From: DATJPD01 sp036394195
GTDB taxonomy: Bacteria; Pseudomonadota; Alphaproteobacteria; CACIAM-22H2
Direction of reading: 5' to 3'
DNA: 64,000 nt
NCBI GenBank assembly: GCA_036394195.1
Contig: DASWFO010000245.1
Coordinates: 22,906 to 86,905, forward strand
A program made the position numbers and the translations under genes. The notes below the pieces were generated by a model. The model did no database searches, was not told the DNA's origin, and was given only the letters and a program-made list of their open reading frames with translations. Positions 25,451 to 34,467 of the stretch are shown piece after piece (within the stretch, counting starts at the first letter, position 1; every line of letters starts with the position of its first letter).

Positions 25451-26104
25451 GTGACATCGCCCGACACGGAACCGCCCGACACGGAACCGTCCGACAGCGA
25501 AGCCGGCCGGCGTTTGTTCGCCGGAGCTTGCGATTTCATCGCCGGGGCTGCCGATACGGCATCCCTGCCGCCGCCGTCGTATCCTGAGGTCGCCTTCGCC
25601 GGGCGGTCGAACGTCGGCAAATCGAGTCTCATCAATGCGCTCACCGGCCGAAACAGCCTCGCCCGGGTCTCGCGCACTCCAGGCCGCACCCAGCAGATCA
25701 ATTTCTTCTCCCTGGGCGGACGGCTCGTCCTCGTCGACCTCCCCGGCTACGGGTTCGCGCGCGCACCCAAGCAGCGCATCGCCCAGTGGTCGGACCTCAC
25801 GCTGCGCTACCTCAAAGGCCGCGCCGCACTCCGGCGCCTCTTGGTGCTGGTCGACTCGCGGCACGGCCTGAAGGACAGCGACCGCCGGCTGTTCGAGATC
25901 CTGGATGAGATCGGTGTCAGCTACCAGGTCGTTCTCACGAAGATCGACGCCCTGAAGCGCGACGACGCCGCCGCCCGTGCCCGCGCGGTTGGAAGCGAGC
26001 TCGCCCGCCACGTCGCCGCCCACCCGAAGGTCGCCGTTACCAGCGCCGAGACAGGCGTGGGTATTCCCGAGCTGCGCGCGTCATTGGCCGCGTTCGCTGC
26101 CTAG
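25451..26104 (+). CDS. engB: Ribosome biogenesis GTP-binding protein EngB (YihA/YsxC)
   Basis: This essential small GTPase supports assembly of the 50S subunit. The 217-residue product shows G1 GRSNVGKSSLINAL near residue 52, the G2 threonine in TPGRTQ, G3 DLPGYGFA and G4 LTKID. It starts with GTG 6 bases after yidC. Its N-terminus carries a near-repeat of five residues (PDTEP, PDTEP, SDSEA) from a 15-bp unit copied about three times at 25461-25505, an unusual acidic extension. The last 24 bases overlap the convergent cytochrome gene. Confidence 0.95.
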   Translation: MTSPDTEPPDTEPSDSEAGRRLFAGACDFIAGAADTASLPPPSYPEVAFAGRSNVGKSSLINALTGRNSLARVSRTPGRTQQINFFSLGGRLVLVDLPGYGFARAPKQRIAQWSDLTLRYLKGRAALRRLLVLVDSRHGLKDSDRRLFEILDEIGVSYQVVLTKIDALKRDDAAARARAVGSELARHVAAHPKVAVTSAETGVGIPELRASLAAFAA

Positions 26105-26521
26105 ATCGCGCCCTGTGCTTCGCTGTCGGGTCGAGCGTGCTGACGCGCGCCCAGCGTTTTCCGCTTTGCAGCAGCTGTCTACCGCCGGTTTCAGCTGCTG
26201 GCGCAGATTCAGAATATAGCTGACGAGGTCATCGACCTGGCGACGCCGTAATGCGACGTCGGGTGCCGGATGCGGCGGGTGTGAGAATGCCCGGAGGCTG
26301 ATGTCGCTGGTGGATTTTCTGGCGATATCGGAGAACGTCGGCACGCCCGCCGCGGGTCGGAGCCGCTGGCCGTCCGCAATGGCGTGGCATCCCGCGCACT
26401 TGTGCTGCGCCAGCACGCGGCCCGCCTCGGGATCGCCGCGCGGCATTTGGGCGCGGGCCGGATCGGCTGAGCCGACCGCAGCCAGGACTGCGTGGGCGAT
26501 CAACACCCATTGGGCGATCAT
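26081..26521 (-). CDS. Exported c-type cytochrome lacking the usual distal Met ligand
   Basis: The 146-residue protein has a signal peptide (VLIAHAVLAAVGSADPARAQ) and a single heme-attachment motif, CAGCH in AQHKCAGCHAIADG. The C-terminal cytochrome helix VDDLVSYILNLRQQ is present. The loop that normally supplies the axial Met reads FSHPPHPAPDVAL, with Ala where Met is expected, and no other Met lies in the mature domain apart from one at its N-terminus. A Cys-Cys pair and a basic, Arg-rich tail follow the cytochrome fold. The heme may be high-spin or ligated by another residue. Its 3' end overlaps engB antisense by 24 bases. Confidence 0.75.
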   Translation of the reverse strand: MIAQWVLIAHAVLAAVGSADPARAQMPRGDPEAGRVLAQHKCAGCHAIADGQRLRPAAGVPTFSDIARKSTSDISLRAFSHPPHPAPDVALRRRQVDDLVSYILNLRQQLKPAVDSCCKAENAGRASARSTRQRSTGRDLGSERGQ

Positions 26522-26540
26522 TACGGCAAAGCCGCGGTGA

Positions 26541-27005
26541 TCAAGTCGAAGGACCACTCCCAAGGGCCTCGGACCTCCGCAGTTTGGGTGTGTTGCCGTT
26601 TGCGTCCCTTAGCGATCGGCCGCAAGCTTCGAGATATGCGCTGCCGACCTCCTCGAGCCTGCCGACGATCCGCTCCTCCAGGTCGAGCCATTTCGTGCGG
26701 CGGTCACCATTGTCGATGCGCTCGCGCAGAATGTGCAATCGCTTGAGGCGATCCAGCCGCCGTTGAATCGTCTTTGAGGACGCTATCTCGTACGACAGCA
26801 GGCACTTCAAATTGAGCGGTTTGCCCGCGATATAGTGGTAGGCGCATACGACAAAAATGTCGTAGTCCTCGAGCGTCACGATGAACGACAACGCCGAACG
26901 CTGGATGCCGCGGACCGCCATCAGGGTGTCGAGAAAATCGACGACAGTGGGATGATCATAGTCAGTCGTTTTCGGGGGTGCCCGGCTCCCTTCGAACAAC
27001 CGCAT
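26541..27005 (-). CDS. Winged-helix (MarR-like) transcriptional regulator beside the EPS operon
   Basis: The 154-residue protein looks like a winged helix-turn-helix regulator. A helical part includes ALSFIVTLEDYDIFVVCAYH, then a likely recognition helix in EIASSKTIQRRLDRLKRLHI, and a wing RERIDNGDRRTKWLDL. A C-terminal helix could dimerise. I start at the ATG after AGAGGGGTACAT. The longer frame would run across the intergenic region. It points away from the polysaccharide operon and shares a 393-base regulatory gap with it, so control of EPS genes is a reasonable guess. No ligand-binding motif is visible. Confidence 0.65.
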   Translation of the reverse strand: MRLFEGSRAPPKTTDYDHPTVVDFLDTLMAVRGIQRSALSFIVTLEDYDIFVVCAYHYIAGKPLNLKCLLSYEIASSKTIQRRLDRLKRLHILRERIDNGDRRTKWLDLEERIVGRLEEVGSAYLEACGRSLRDANGNTPKLRRSEALGSGPST

Positions 27006-27398
27006 ATGTACCCCTCTTATTGTTAACGCGTTGCAGTGGCCAGCTCCGAACAGAGCTGAAGTAGGTGAACACTGCTGGCGTAGTGAACTTCCGGGTAGTG
27101 GCCCCAGAACGGGTGTACTGCGGGGCGAAACGAACCTGCGTGCGTCAACTTTCGGGCAAAGCGGTCCTCTGCGCAATTTTAGGCCAAACCGATCATCATC
27201 TCACTCTGACCACTATCGCCGAAATGGCGTCTTTGGTCATTTCGACAACTATGGACAGCACGGCCATCGAACCTGAATGACAGCTAAACTCAAAGCGATC
27301 TAAAACGTCGTCCACCTGGACGACAGCCGCTGCATGTCCTCTGCCGCCCTGTCGTACCGCAAAAACCATAACCGACCGCGCCAGACCGGGGGGTTCAT
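27006..27398. other. 393-base intergenic region, divergent regulatory region of the EPS locus
   Basis: No convincing gene is seen here. Two inverted repeats stand out. CAGCTC-CGAACA-GAGCTG lies at 27041-27058, close to the leftward regulator. GTCGTCCA-CC-TGGACGAC lies at 27307-27324, about 75 bases before the copolymerase start. Both are candidate operators. The stretch is richer in A and T than flanking genes, and no consensus -35/-10 pair is obvious. Confidence 0.5.
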
Positions 27399-29552
27399 AT
27401 GCAAGGCATCGACATGCCGCAAGCCGTGGATCTCTCGACCATGGCCGCTATACTTCGCCGCTACTCCAAATCGGTCATCGTCGGCTCGGTGCTCGCCTGT
27501 TCCGGCATTGCCGCCACATTGAGCGCTATGCCAGACCGCTACACGGCCGAAGCTGTCCTTTCGGGGGAGAACACCCCCGGCGCCCTCCAGGATTTTGACG
27601 GCATCAGAATAGAGACCCGGACCGGTGCCGCACCAGGCACGGACTCCGAAGCTACGGTGATGCAGTCTGACGGCTTTTTATCGCGGCTACTGGCCGCGGT
27701 GGGATGGCAGCAGGTGCTGCAAGGCCATGACGAAGGTCGGTTGGCCGCATGGGCCACCCAAATCCACGCATGGATGGGCGACACCCAGCCGGACGCTCGT
27801 ATCCGCGACGAGACCCGGGCATTCAAGACGCTGAAGAACAACCTCGCGGTTTTCGGCGATGAAAAATCGCCGGTCCTGAGAATTCGTTACACCGATGAGG
27901 ACCCGACGCTCGCGGCAAACATCGTGAACGCCGCGGCCAAGCAATTGCTGGACGACCGCCGCTCGACACATGAAAGCCAATTGGCCGCCACAATCGGCGC
28001 ATTGAACGAGCAAATCGACAAGGTCCATGCGCAAATAACTGCGGCCACAGAGCAGGCGTCACGGCTTCGGACCAACCTCAACTATTTCGCCACTCCCTCC
28101 GGGACCATTCTGGCGCAGCAGATCACGGTCGCCACTCAAGCGGTGTCGGATGCGGCGGTTGCCGTCTCGACTGCGAATGCTCAGTACAGCGCGGCCGTCG
28201 CCAGCGTCGGCCCTCACCGGGACAATCGGGCGCTCAACAATCTCGTGGACTCCCCGACGCTTCAGCGCTTGGTTTCGGAAGAGACGACGCTGCAGCACGA
28301 TGACGCCGAGCTCGCAAGCTCGTTTGGAGAGCGCTACCCCGAGAGGCTCGAGATCAAGAGCCGGCTCGCGAATGTCGGCACTGCGATCCAGAGAGAGATT
28401 TCGCGCCAGCTTGCCGCATTGCGCCAAAGAGTCACGGAAGCGCAGCAACGTCAGGAAGCTCTCCAGGAGCGCCTGAACTCACTGCGCACCAAGACGGCTG
28501 AAGCCGGCCAAGTCGATCTGGCGATCCAGATCAACGAGCGCCAGCTGGATGGGCTGCTCCATTCACAGAACGGTCTGGTCCGGCTGCTGCAACAACTCGA
28601 ATTCGGCAACGCGGGCACTGACCGGCTGCACGTCGCATCCTGGGGAGTTCCCCCGGTGATGCCGTCGCAACCGCATCGATTGCTGGTCTTCGCGATCGGC
28701 TCGATCGTGATCGTCGGCCTCGCCTTCACCATCGCCGTCGCATATGCCGTCGCCACGCGAAAGTGCATGACCCTGGCCGGTGTGCGAGCGGCGGGTTTGG
28801 CGCTTGAGGTTTTCACCCTGCCGGTCATACGGCGATCGCGCCGGCGGCAGCTATTGGGGAATCCGAGACGAGGACGCTGGCTCGACCGTTGTCTCATGCG
28901 CCGCATCCGCGATATCGCGCTTTGGATGACGACTGAAAAGGGTGCGCAGCCGATCACCGTCGCCGTGAGTTCGCTTTACCCTGGGGAGGGCAAGACGACG
29001 TTATCGCTGTTGCTCGCGTACGGCTTCGCGTCCATGGGGCGTCGTGCGCTGGTGCTCGATTGTGATCAGTGCAGCAACGGCGCGACGAAGCGCTTGGCGG
29101 CGATCGCCTCGACCGACTCACCGACCCCGCCGGCCCTGTACGACGATCCGAACGACGGCGCGACAATACGGCATACCCGTTGCGACGGCTTGTCCTACGC
29201 CACGGCAAGCAAGAAAGTCTGCCAGATGGCCTTCACCGGCGATACGTCGGAATTGCGGCGCTGCCTCGAGAGATTGCACGCTGAATTCGACGTCATCGTC
29301 ATCGATATGCCGCCCGTGGCGCCCGTGACCGAGGCGATCAACCTGACGCCGTTGAGCACATTCCGTCTTCTTGTCACGGATTGGAAGAGCGCCAGGTTCG
29401 ACCGCCTGGCCAGCGTCCGGGCGCTCTTTGAGCGCTATCACTCGACAATAGATGTCATCGTGTTCAATCGGTGTTCCGATGACCGGGATGCCCGGCGGGC
29501 GCTGCGCCGTTCAGGTTACGACCCCGAAGAACGCATTTTCCGGGCGGCCTGA
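27399..29552 (+). CDS. Polysaccharide copolymerase with P-loop kinase-like domain (Wzz/Wzc type)
   Basis: The 717-residue protein sets chain length of an exported polysaccharide and may act as a bacterial tyrosine kinase. An N-terminal membrane segment (SVIVGSVLACSGIAATLSA) and a second near residue 435 (LLVFAIGSIVIVGLAFTIAV) bracket a long coiled-coil periplasmic part. The cytoplasmic C-terminus has Walker A SSLYPGEGKTTLSL near residue 530, Walker A' ALVLDCDQ and Walker B VIVIDMPPV near residue 635. The usual C-terminal tyrosine cluster is missing (the end reads YDPEERIFRAA), so autophosphorylation may be lost or differ. It is the first gene of the rightward EPS operon. Confidence 0.88.
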   Translation: MQGIDMPQAVDLSTMAAILRRYSKSVIVGSVLACSGIAATLSAMPDRYTAEAVLSGENTPGALQDFDGIRIETRTGAAPGTDSEATVMQSDGFLSRLLAAVGWQQVLQGHDEGRLAAWATQIHAWMGDTQPDARIRDETRAFKTLKNNLAVFGDEKSPVLRIRYTDEDPTLAANIVNAAAKQLLDDRRSTHESQLAATIGALNEQIDKVHAQITAATEQASRLRTNLNYFATPSGTILAQQITVATQAVSDAAVAVSTANAQYSAAVASVGPHRDNRALNNLVDSPTLQRLVSEETTLQHDDAELASSFGERYPERLEIKSRLANVGTAIQREISRQLAALRQRVTEAQQRQEALQERLNSLRTKTAEAGQVDLAIQINERQLDGLLHSQNGLVRLLQQLEFGNAGTDRLHVASWGVPPVMPSQPHRLLVFAIGSIVIVGLAFTIAVAYAVATRKCMTLAGVRAAGLALEVFTLPVIRRSRRRQLLGNPRRGRWLDRCLMRRIRDIALWMTTEKGAQPITVAVSSLYPGEGKTTLSLLLAYGFASMGRRALVLDCDQCSNGATKRLAAIASTDSPTPPALYDDPNDGATIRHTRCDGLSYATASKKVCQMAFTGDTSELRRCLERLHAEFDVIVIDMPPVAPVTEAINLTPLSTFRLLVTDWKSARFDRLASVRALFERYHSTIDVIVFNRCSDDRDARRALRRSGYDPEERIFRAA

Positions 29553-29680
29553 TTGCTCCGACGAACCCGCCAAATTCAACGATCTGTCACTCCATCATGC
29601 CCGGTAGATCCAATGTATTCGTGCCGTGCCGCAGGAGAGCGGAGCAGTTGATGACACACTACTGCGCGCGGAGCTGATGC

Positions 29681-30742
29681 ATGCATGTCGGACTGATCTG
29701 TGGATCCATTCCGTCGGTCCGGTGCGGCGTCGCGGATTATTCCCGCCTCCTAGCGGATGCATTGGAAGTTGCAGGCATCCGGATCACTCGGCTCGACGGC
29801 TCGGATTGGTCCTTGCGCGCGCTGCACAGGATGCTGAAGCGCGCGGATCGACAGGGCTGTGACGCTCTGCACATCCAATATCCGGCGATGGGATTTGGCT
29901 GGAGCCTCGTTCCGCATGCGATCGGCTATTTTGCACGCGTGCCGACCGTCGTCACTCTTCACGAGTTCGATCTTTCCGTGTTGCCGCGCAAAATCTCCAT
30001 CGCGGCGTTCGCGGGTGGCGTGCGGCATTTGGTGTTCACCACGGACCGCGAGCGCGCGGCATTCGTGCGGCGAATGAGCTGGGTGTCACCGCGCACATCG
30101 ATCGTTCCGATTGGCAGCAACGTTCCCTTCCTTGCTCCATGTCCTCCGACGGAGCCGGTCATTGCCTGTTTCGGTCAGGTCAAAGCGAACCGCGGCTGGG
30201 AAGCGTTCATCGAGCTTGCCCGGCACGCCCAGGCGGGCGGCCGCAATTACCGGTTTCGGATGATCGGCAGTGCCATTCCGGGGCAACAGGAGTACCTCGC
30301 GACGCTGCGGCGAAGCACCGCGAACTTGCCTATCGATTGGCAACTCGACATGGCGCCCGATCGCGTCGCCGTCGCGCTCTCGACGGCAACGCTGGCCTAT
30401 CTTCCCTATCCCGACGGCGTTTCCGCGCGCCGAGGGAGCCTTCTGGCGGCGATGGGAAACGGGCTGCCGATCGTGACCTCGTCAGGTGCGGCGTGCCCAC
30501 CCGAGCTCAAAGAGATCGTACACCTCGTACACGGCACCTCCGAGGCGCTTGGCCGGGTCGATGCCATCGTTCGGGCCCCGGCTCTGGCGCGAAGAATGCG
30601 CCGCGCGGGCACGACCTTCGCCGCTCGCTTCGGATGGGATTCGATTGCGCAGAAGCACGCCGCGATTTACGAGCGCGTGCTTCGCCGCTCGTCACCGCCT
30701 GCCTCGGAAGAAACCAGACCCTACGACGTCTCATGTCACTGA
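29681..30742 (+). CDS. Glycosyltransferase, GT4-like (GT-B fold)
   Basis: The 353-residue protein resembles GT4 family enzymes, which add sugars to lipid-linked repeat units at the inner face of the membrane. The N-terminal half has the MHVGLICGSIPSVRCGVADY start, with a glycine-rich acceptor loop, and HIQYPAMGFG. The C-terminal half has PVIACFGQVKANRGWEAFIE and the donor-site region YPDGVSARRGSLLAAMGNGL. The E-X7-E motif is not clearly present, so the donor is unknown. GGAGCTGATGC precedes the ATG. Its end overlaps the polymerase gene by 10 bases. Confidence 0.78.
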   Translation: MHVGLICGSIPSVRCGVADYSRLLADALEVAGIRITRLDGSDWSLRALHRMLKRADRQGCDALHIQYPAMGFGWSLVPHAIGYFARVPTVVTLHEFDLSVLPRKISIAAFAGGVRHLVFTTDRERAAFVRRMSWVSPRTSIVPIGSNVPFLAPCPPTEPVIACFGQVKANRGWEAFIELARHAQAGGRNYRFRMIGSAIPGQQEYLATLRRSTANLPIDWQLDMAPDRVAVALSTATLAYLPYPDGVSARRGSLLAAMGNGLPIVTSSGAACPPELKEIVHLVHGTSEALGRVDAIVRAPALARRMRRAGTTFAARFGWDSIAQKHAAIYERVLRRSSPPASEETRPYDVSCH

Positions 30743-32118
30743 CGCCCATTGGTGCCATCGCCATCCTGTTTGCCGGATACGCACTGACGTGCAGTCCCGC
30801 GTGGTCCTATTATGCCGCCGTTTTTTTCATGGGATTTTCCGGCTGTGCACTGGTGAACGTGGGCGGCTCCTTCGGGCTGGGGCTCTCGTTGTTCTTCTTC
30901 TTGTGCTACGCCGTGGCGCTCAACTGGGGTCGTGACAGCGGGCGAATGATTGCCTGGGTGAGAGATCAGATCTTCCCGCTGTGTCTCACGGTGCTGCTAG
31001 CGTTATCGGTGTTAATCTCTCTTTGCCCACCGGCTCTGAAAGGGGAGATGCTCTCAATCACCGTCTCGATTTCGGTTTTCATGGGCGTTGGCCTGGTTCT
31101 GACTTGGCTTACGGTTGCATTCGTCCACTCGGAGCGCCGCTTGCTGACAGTTCTCCATGTGGAATTCGTCTCCGTCGTGTTCATCTCGGCCTGGGGAGGC
31201 CTTCAGCTCGCCTGCGTGCTGCTGCACATCCCTTATCCCAGCGCTATCTTCAACAACAGCGCCAGCCATTCTGCGTTGCTGTACGGTGCTGGGACGTCGG
31301 GCAGTTACGTTCGGATCGGATCGGTCGCCGTCGAGCCATCGGTCCTCGTGCAGTCCATCGGCATCCCCTTCTCTATCGCGGCCACGCTCCTCTACATGGG
31401 CGTATCGGAACTCCGACGGTGGAGTATCGCCACGGTCGTGGCAGGGTCCTTCGCGATTCTCTTCTCAACGTCGACGACGGGCTATTTCGGAACTCTGCTA
31501 CTGCTGGCACTCTTACTTGTGGAACGCCCCCGGCGCATCCTCAGTCTCGTCCCTGCGGTCGTTGCCGGGGCTGCCGGGATGGTGCTCCTTGTTCCCGACC
31601 TCGCCGACGCGATCATCGAGACAACGATCACGAAACCACAGTCGTGGTCATTCGTACACCGTTTTGATTCCATCAGGAGCGGACTCGAGATCTTCCTGGC
31701 GAACCCGATCACCGGCGGTGGTACCGACAAGGAGCCAGCGAAGAGCTTGCCCGTGTTCCTCCTTGCGAACCTCGGCCTCGTCGGCGCGATCGTCTTCGGT
31801 GCGCTGATGGTAAACCTCGTTGCCGGACTGATCTCGCTTCGGACGCGACTGCGGTTTCAGGCGGAAGCCGGCCAATCGAAGCATGCCCGGTTTTGGATGG
31901 CCTTCTGCCTTGGCCTCTTGAATGCGCTCATCGTGTCGTTGGCCATGCAGTGTGTCGCCGGCGCCACGTACGCTTTTCCGGACTTTTGGGTCCTGCTCGG
32001 ACTGATTATTGCGACGCAGCGAGCGGTCGATGCCCATCGTGCGGTCACTCCATCGCGGCCAACGGCCTGGTTCCAGCGGATCGATGCCGCGCAACTCCAA
32101 GGCGGCGAGGCGACCTGA
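30733..32118 (+). CDS. Wzy-like polysaccharide polymerase / O-antigen ligase-type membrane protein
   Basis: The 461-residue protein has about 11-12 hydrophobic segments and a large periplasmic loop (about residues 290-330, WSFVHRFDSIRSGLEIFLAN then PITGGGTD), the pattern of Wzy polymerases and WaaL ligases. Wzy joins flipped repeat units in the periplasm. Sequence in this family is too divergent to name a substrate. I start at the ATG inside the end of the GT4 gene, where the first membrane segment begins. Its stop overlaps the next start (TGATG). Confidence 0.75.
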   Translation: MSLTPIGAIAILFAGYALTCSPAWSYYAAVFFMGFSGCALVNVGGSFGLGLSLFFFLCYAVALNWGRDSGRMIAWVRDQIFPLCLTVLLALSVLISLCPPALKGEMLSITVSISVFMGVGLVLTWLTVAFVHSERRLLTVLHVEFVSVVFISAWGGLQLACVLLHIPYPSAIFNNSASHSALLYGAGTSGSYVRIGSVAVEPSVLVQSIGIPFSIAATLLYMGVSELRRWSIATVVAGSFAILFSTSTTGYFGTLLLLALLLVERPRRILSLVPAVVAGAAGMVLLVPDLADAIIETTITKPQSWSFVHRFDSIRSGLEIFLANPITGGGTDKEPAKSLPVFLLANLGLVGAIVFGALMVNLVAGLISLRTRLRFQAEAGQSKHARFWMAFCLGLLNALIVSLAMQCVAGATYAFPDFWVLLGLIIATQRAVDAHRAVTPSRPTAWFQRIDAAQLQGGEAT

Positions 32119-32951
32119 TGCGACCCCCGAACAATATCGCCATCTATGATCGGAAGCAGAACGGCGCCTCCTCGCGTCGTTCGTACGCACTACCGAGCGC
32201 AAAGGAGCAACCTAATTACGCGACGCATATCGCGGTCGTGGATCCTCGTCCGGTTGCGCGCGAAATGATCGTCCAATGGATTCGCCGTCATCATCGTACA
32301 CGAGCGGTCATGTCGTTCGAGACGGTCGGCAACCTGCTGACGGGAGGATCGAACCTTCAAAGCGCCGCCCTGGTCATCCTGGGCGGCTTTTTGCTGGAGG
32401 ATGCGAGACACGGTTTGGACAAGGCGATCGAAGATCTGCTCGAACGACGCCCCACTCTTCCCGTCATCGTCATCGGCGATCGCGATGAGCCGAACCTGGC
32501 GAGAGCAGCATTACGAACGGGCGCCCGGGCCTATCTGCCGCTTACATCGGATTCCCAGGTCGCCACTGCCGCAATCAACCTCGTGCTGGCCGGAGGATCG
32601 TACGTTCCCCTCGCAGCCACGAGCGGTCTTGATCAAGCGACGCCGGACCTGCGGCGCCACCTTCCGGCGGGGGCGAACTCCGCTTCCGCGACGGACCTCA
32701 ACGACCTTTGCACCACGAGTCCGTGCTGCAAGCAGGTTCGGCTGACACCGCGAGAAGCCGATGTGCTGCATCTTCTCCGGCAGGGCGAGCCGAACAAACA
32801 GATCGCCCGCCACCTCGGAATGCACGAGAGCACCGTGAAGACGCACCTCAGTAATCTCATCCGGAAATTCGAGGTCAAGAACAGAACCGGCGTGGTTCTG
32901 CGAGCCGGTCAGATGGGCCTTCCCACCGAACTCGCCGCCTCCAAGCACTAG
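32118..32951 (+). CDS. LuxR/NarL-type regulator with degenerate receiver domain
   Basis: The 277-residue protein has a C-terminal LuxR-type DNA-binding domain (LTPREADVLHLLRQGEPNKQ then IARHLGMHESTVKTHLSNLI). Its N-terminal half folds like a response-regulator receiver (HIAVVDPRPVAREMIVQWIR). The phosphoacceptor position reads VILGGFLLED, with no Asp at the expected strand end, and the conserved Lys is replaced (GARAYLPLTSD). It should not be phosphorylated in the usual way. Because it sits between polymerase and flippase genes and is translationally coupled to the polymerase, it probably regulates this EPS locus, perhaps by protein or ligand binding. Confidence 0.85.
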   Translation: MRPPNNIAIYDRKQNGASSRRSYALPSAKEQPNYATHIAVVDPRPVAREMIVQWIRRHHRTRAVMSFETVGNLLTGGSNLQSAALVILGGFLLEDARHGLDKAIEDLLERRPTLPVIVIGDRDEPNLARAALRTGARAYLPLTSDSQVATAAINLVLAGGSYVPLAATSGLDQATPDLRRHLPAGANSASATDLNDLCTTSPCCKQVRLTPREADVLHLLRQGEPNKQIARHLGMHESTVKTHLSNLIRKFEVKNRTGVVLRAGQMGLPTELAASKH

Positions 32952-32976
32952 CGTCGGCAGGCGATCGGGAGTCCCG

Positions 32977-34410
32977 ATGCAGAAGAGAACCGCACGGGCC
33001 TATTTCTGGGCGATCGTCGAGACCGGGAGCCGCCAGTGTCTCGGCATGGTTTTTTTCCTGATCCTGGCGCGTCTCCTGCCGCCCTACACATTGGGCCTCT
33101 TTGCCGCGGCAACCGTCAGCCTTGATCTCGCAAAATGTTTCTTCGACGAACCCGTCGGTGAAGTTATCGTCCAGCGGCACCGCATTACTCGAGCGGAGGT
33201 GGATACTCTTTTCTGGACCCTTCTGCTTGTTGCAATCGCGATGTTGGGCGCGATCGACGCTGCCGCCGGCCTGCTCGCGAGCCTTTACCATGCACCCGAA
33301 ATCATCGCCATCACGTGTGCGCTCTCGATTGCGACATTGATCGGCAGCCTGGCAACCGTGCCGCAGGCGCTGATCCGCCGTCGGATGGATTTTCGCTCGC
33401 TCGCGAATCGGCAGATGGCAGGCCACATCCTGAGCGGCAGCGTGACAGTGGGAGCAGCCTTGCTGGGATGGGGCGTTTGGAGCCTGGTTGCCGGCCAAAT
33501 CGTTGCGACGACGGTATGTACGATCCTTGTGTGGCGGGCCGTCAAATGGCGTCCCCGGCTTTCGGTCTCGGGGCGGGCACTCGTTTCAATGCTGCCCTAT
33601 GCACGCAGCATCGTGCTGATCAGATTGATCCAGACGGCGCGGGGTCAAATCGACAAGCTCCTGATTGGCGCCATGTTCGGAATGGAGGTCCTCGGCTTCT
33701 ATGCCGTCGCCATCCGCATCGCCGGCGTCCTGACCGATGGCGTGCTCGGCGCATTCAATCAGGTCAACCTGGTTTCGCTCGCAAAGACGCAGCGCAGCGC
33801 TCTCTTCAACGAGCGGTTTTACGCGATTCAGACCTTCACCGCCTTAGCCCTCGGTCCCGCTTATACCGCGCTGCTCACGAGTGGCGGAGAGCTTGTCAGC
33901 GGGTTGCTTGGCGGCGGGTGGCACGAAGCCGGGCGGCTGCTCCCGTGGCTCGCGATCAGCGGATGCTGTGCCGTCGTGTTCGATACCCACAGCGTCGCGT
34001 TTCGGTCTATTAACCGGCCATCTTGGGCCCTCGCGATGAGCGGCCTCTCGCTCGCGGCTGATGCGTTGCTCATTGTATTCGTCGGGCGCTGGAACATCCT
34101 CACGCTGGTCTCCGCCATCGCGATCAAGAATATCGCGGCCGCCGCACTCGTCACGCTGTTGGGGCACGCGACGCTCGGGACGCACGTCGCGATCTATGCC
34201 GCCCGACTGCTTCCGGTGCTGCTGGCGTGCGCCGCAATGGCTGCCGCGAGCGTCCTCGTTGAAAAGAGTCTTTCCGACCACGGCATCATGATTCGCGTCG
34301 GCGGCAGCCTTGGGGCCGGTGCGCTCGTCTACGTCGCGATTTCAGCGGCGGTGTTCCGCGACAGCCTGAAATCTCTGAGAGACTCCTATCTGGCGGCCAC
34401 GCATGTGTGA
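32977..34410 (+). CDS. Polysaccharide flippase, Wzx-like (MATE/PST superfamily)
   Basis: The 477-residue protein has about 12-14 hydrophobic segments and the N-terminal pattern of oligosaccharide flippases (TARAYFWAIVETGSRQCLGM then VFFLILARLLPPYTLGLFAA). A central SIVLIRLIQTARGQIDKLLI is typical of the PST group. It would move lipid-linked repeat units from the cytoplasmic to the periplasmic face for Wzy. It starts 25 bases after the LuxR-type gene, within the same operon. Confidence 0.85.
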   Translation: MQKRTARAYFWAIVETGSRQCLGMVFFLILARLLPPYTLGLFAAATVSLDLAKCFFDEPVGEVIVQRHRITRAEVDTLFWTLLLVAIAMLGAIDAAAGLLASLYHAPEIIAITCALSIATLIGSLATVPQALIRRRMDFRSLANRQMAGHILSGSVTVGAALLGWGVWSLVAGQIVATTVCTILVWRAVKWRPRLSVSGRALVSMLPYARSIVLIRLIQTARGQIDKLLIGAMFGMEVLGFYAVAIRIAGVLTDGVLGAFNQVNLVSLAKTQRSALFNERFYAIQTFTALALGPAYTALLTSGGELVSGLLGGGWHEAGRLLPWLAISGCCAVVFDTHSVAFRSINRPSWALAMSGLSLAADALLIVFVGRWNILTLVSAIAIKNIAAAALVTLLGHATLGTHVAIYAARLLPVLLACAAMAAASVLVEKSLSDHGIMIRVGGSLGAGALVYVAISAAVFRDSLKSLRDSYLAATHV

Positions 34411-34467
34411 ACGCGCGGATTGCCTGACAGGCGGCTCCACCAGTCAGATCCCGTGAAGGAGGTTCCA

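Noticed and set aside
23564..26023. An 819-codon open frame on the minus strand across yidD-yidC-engB
   Set aside because: It is antisense to well-identified genes, has no family features and is low-complexity Arg/Asp/Gly/Gln. Long antisense frames are common in GC-rich DNA.
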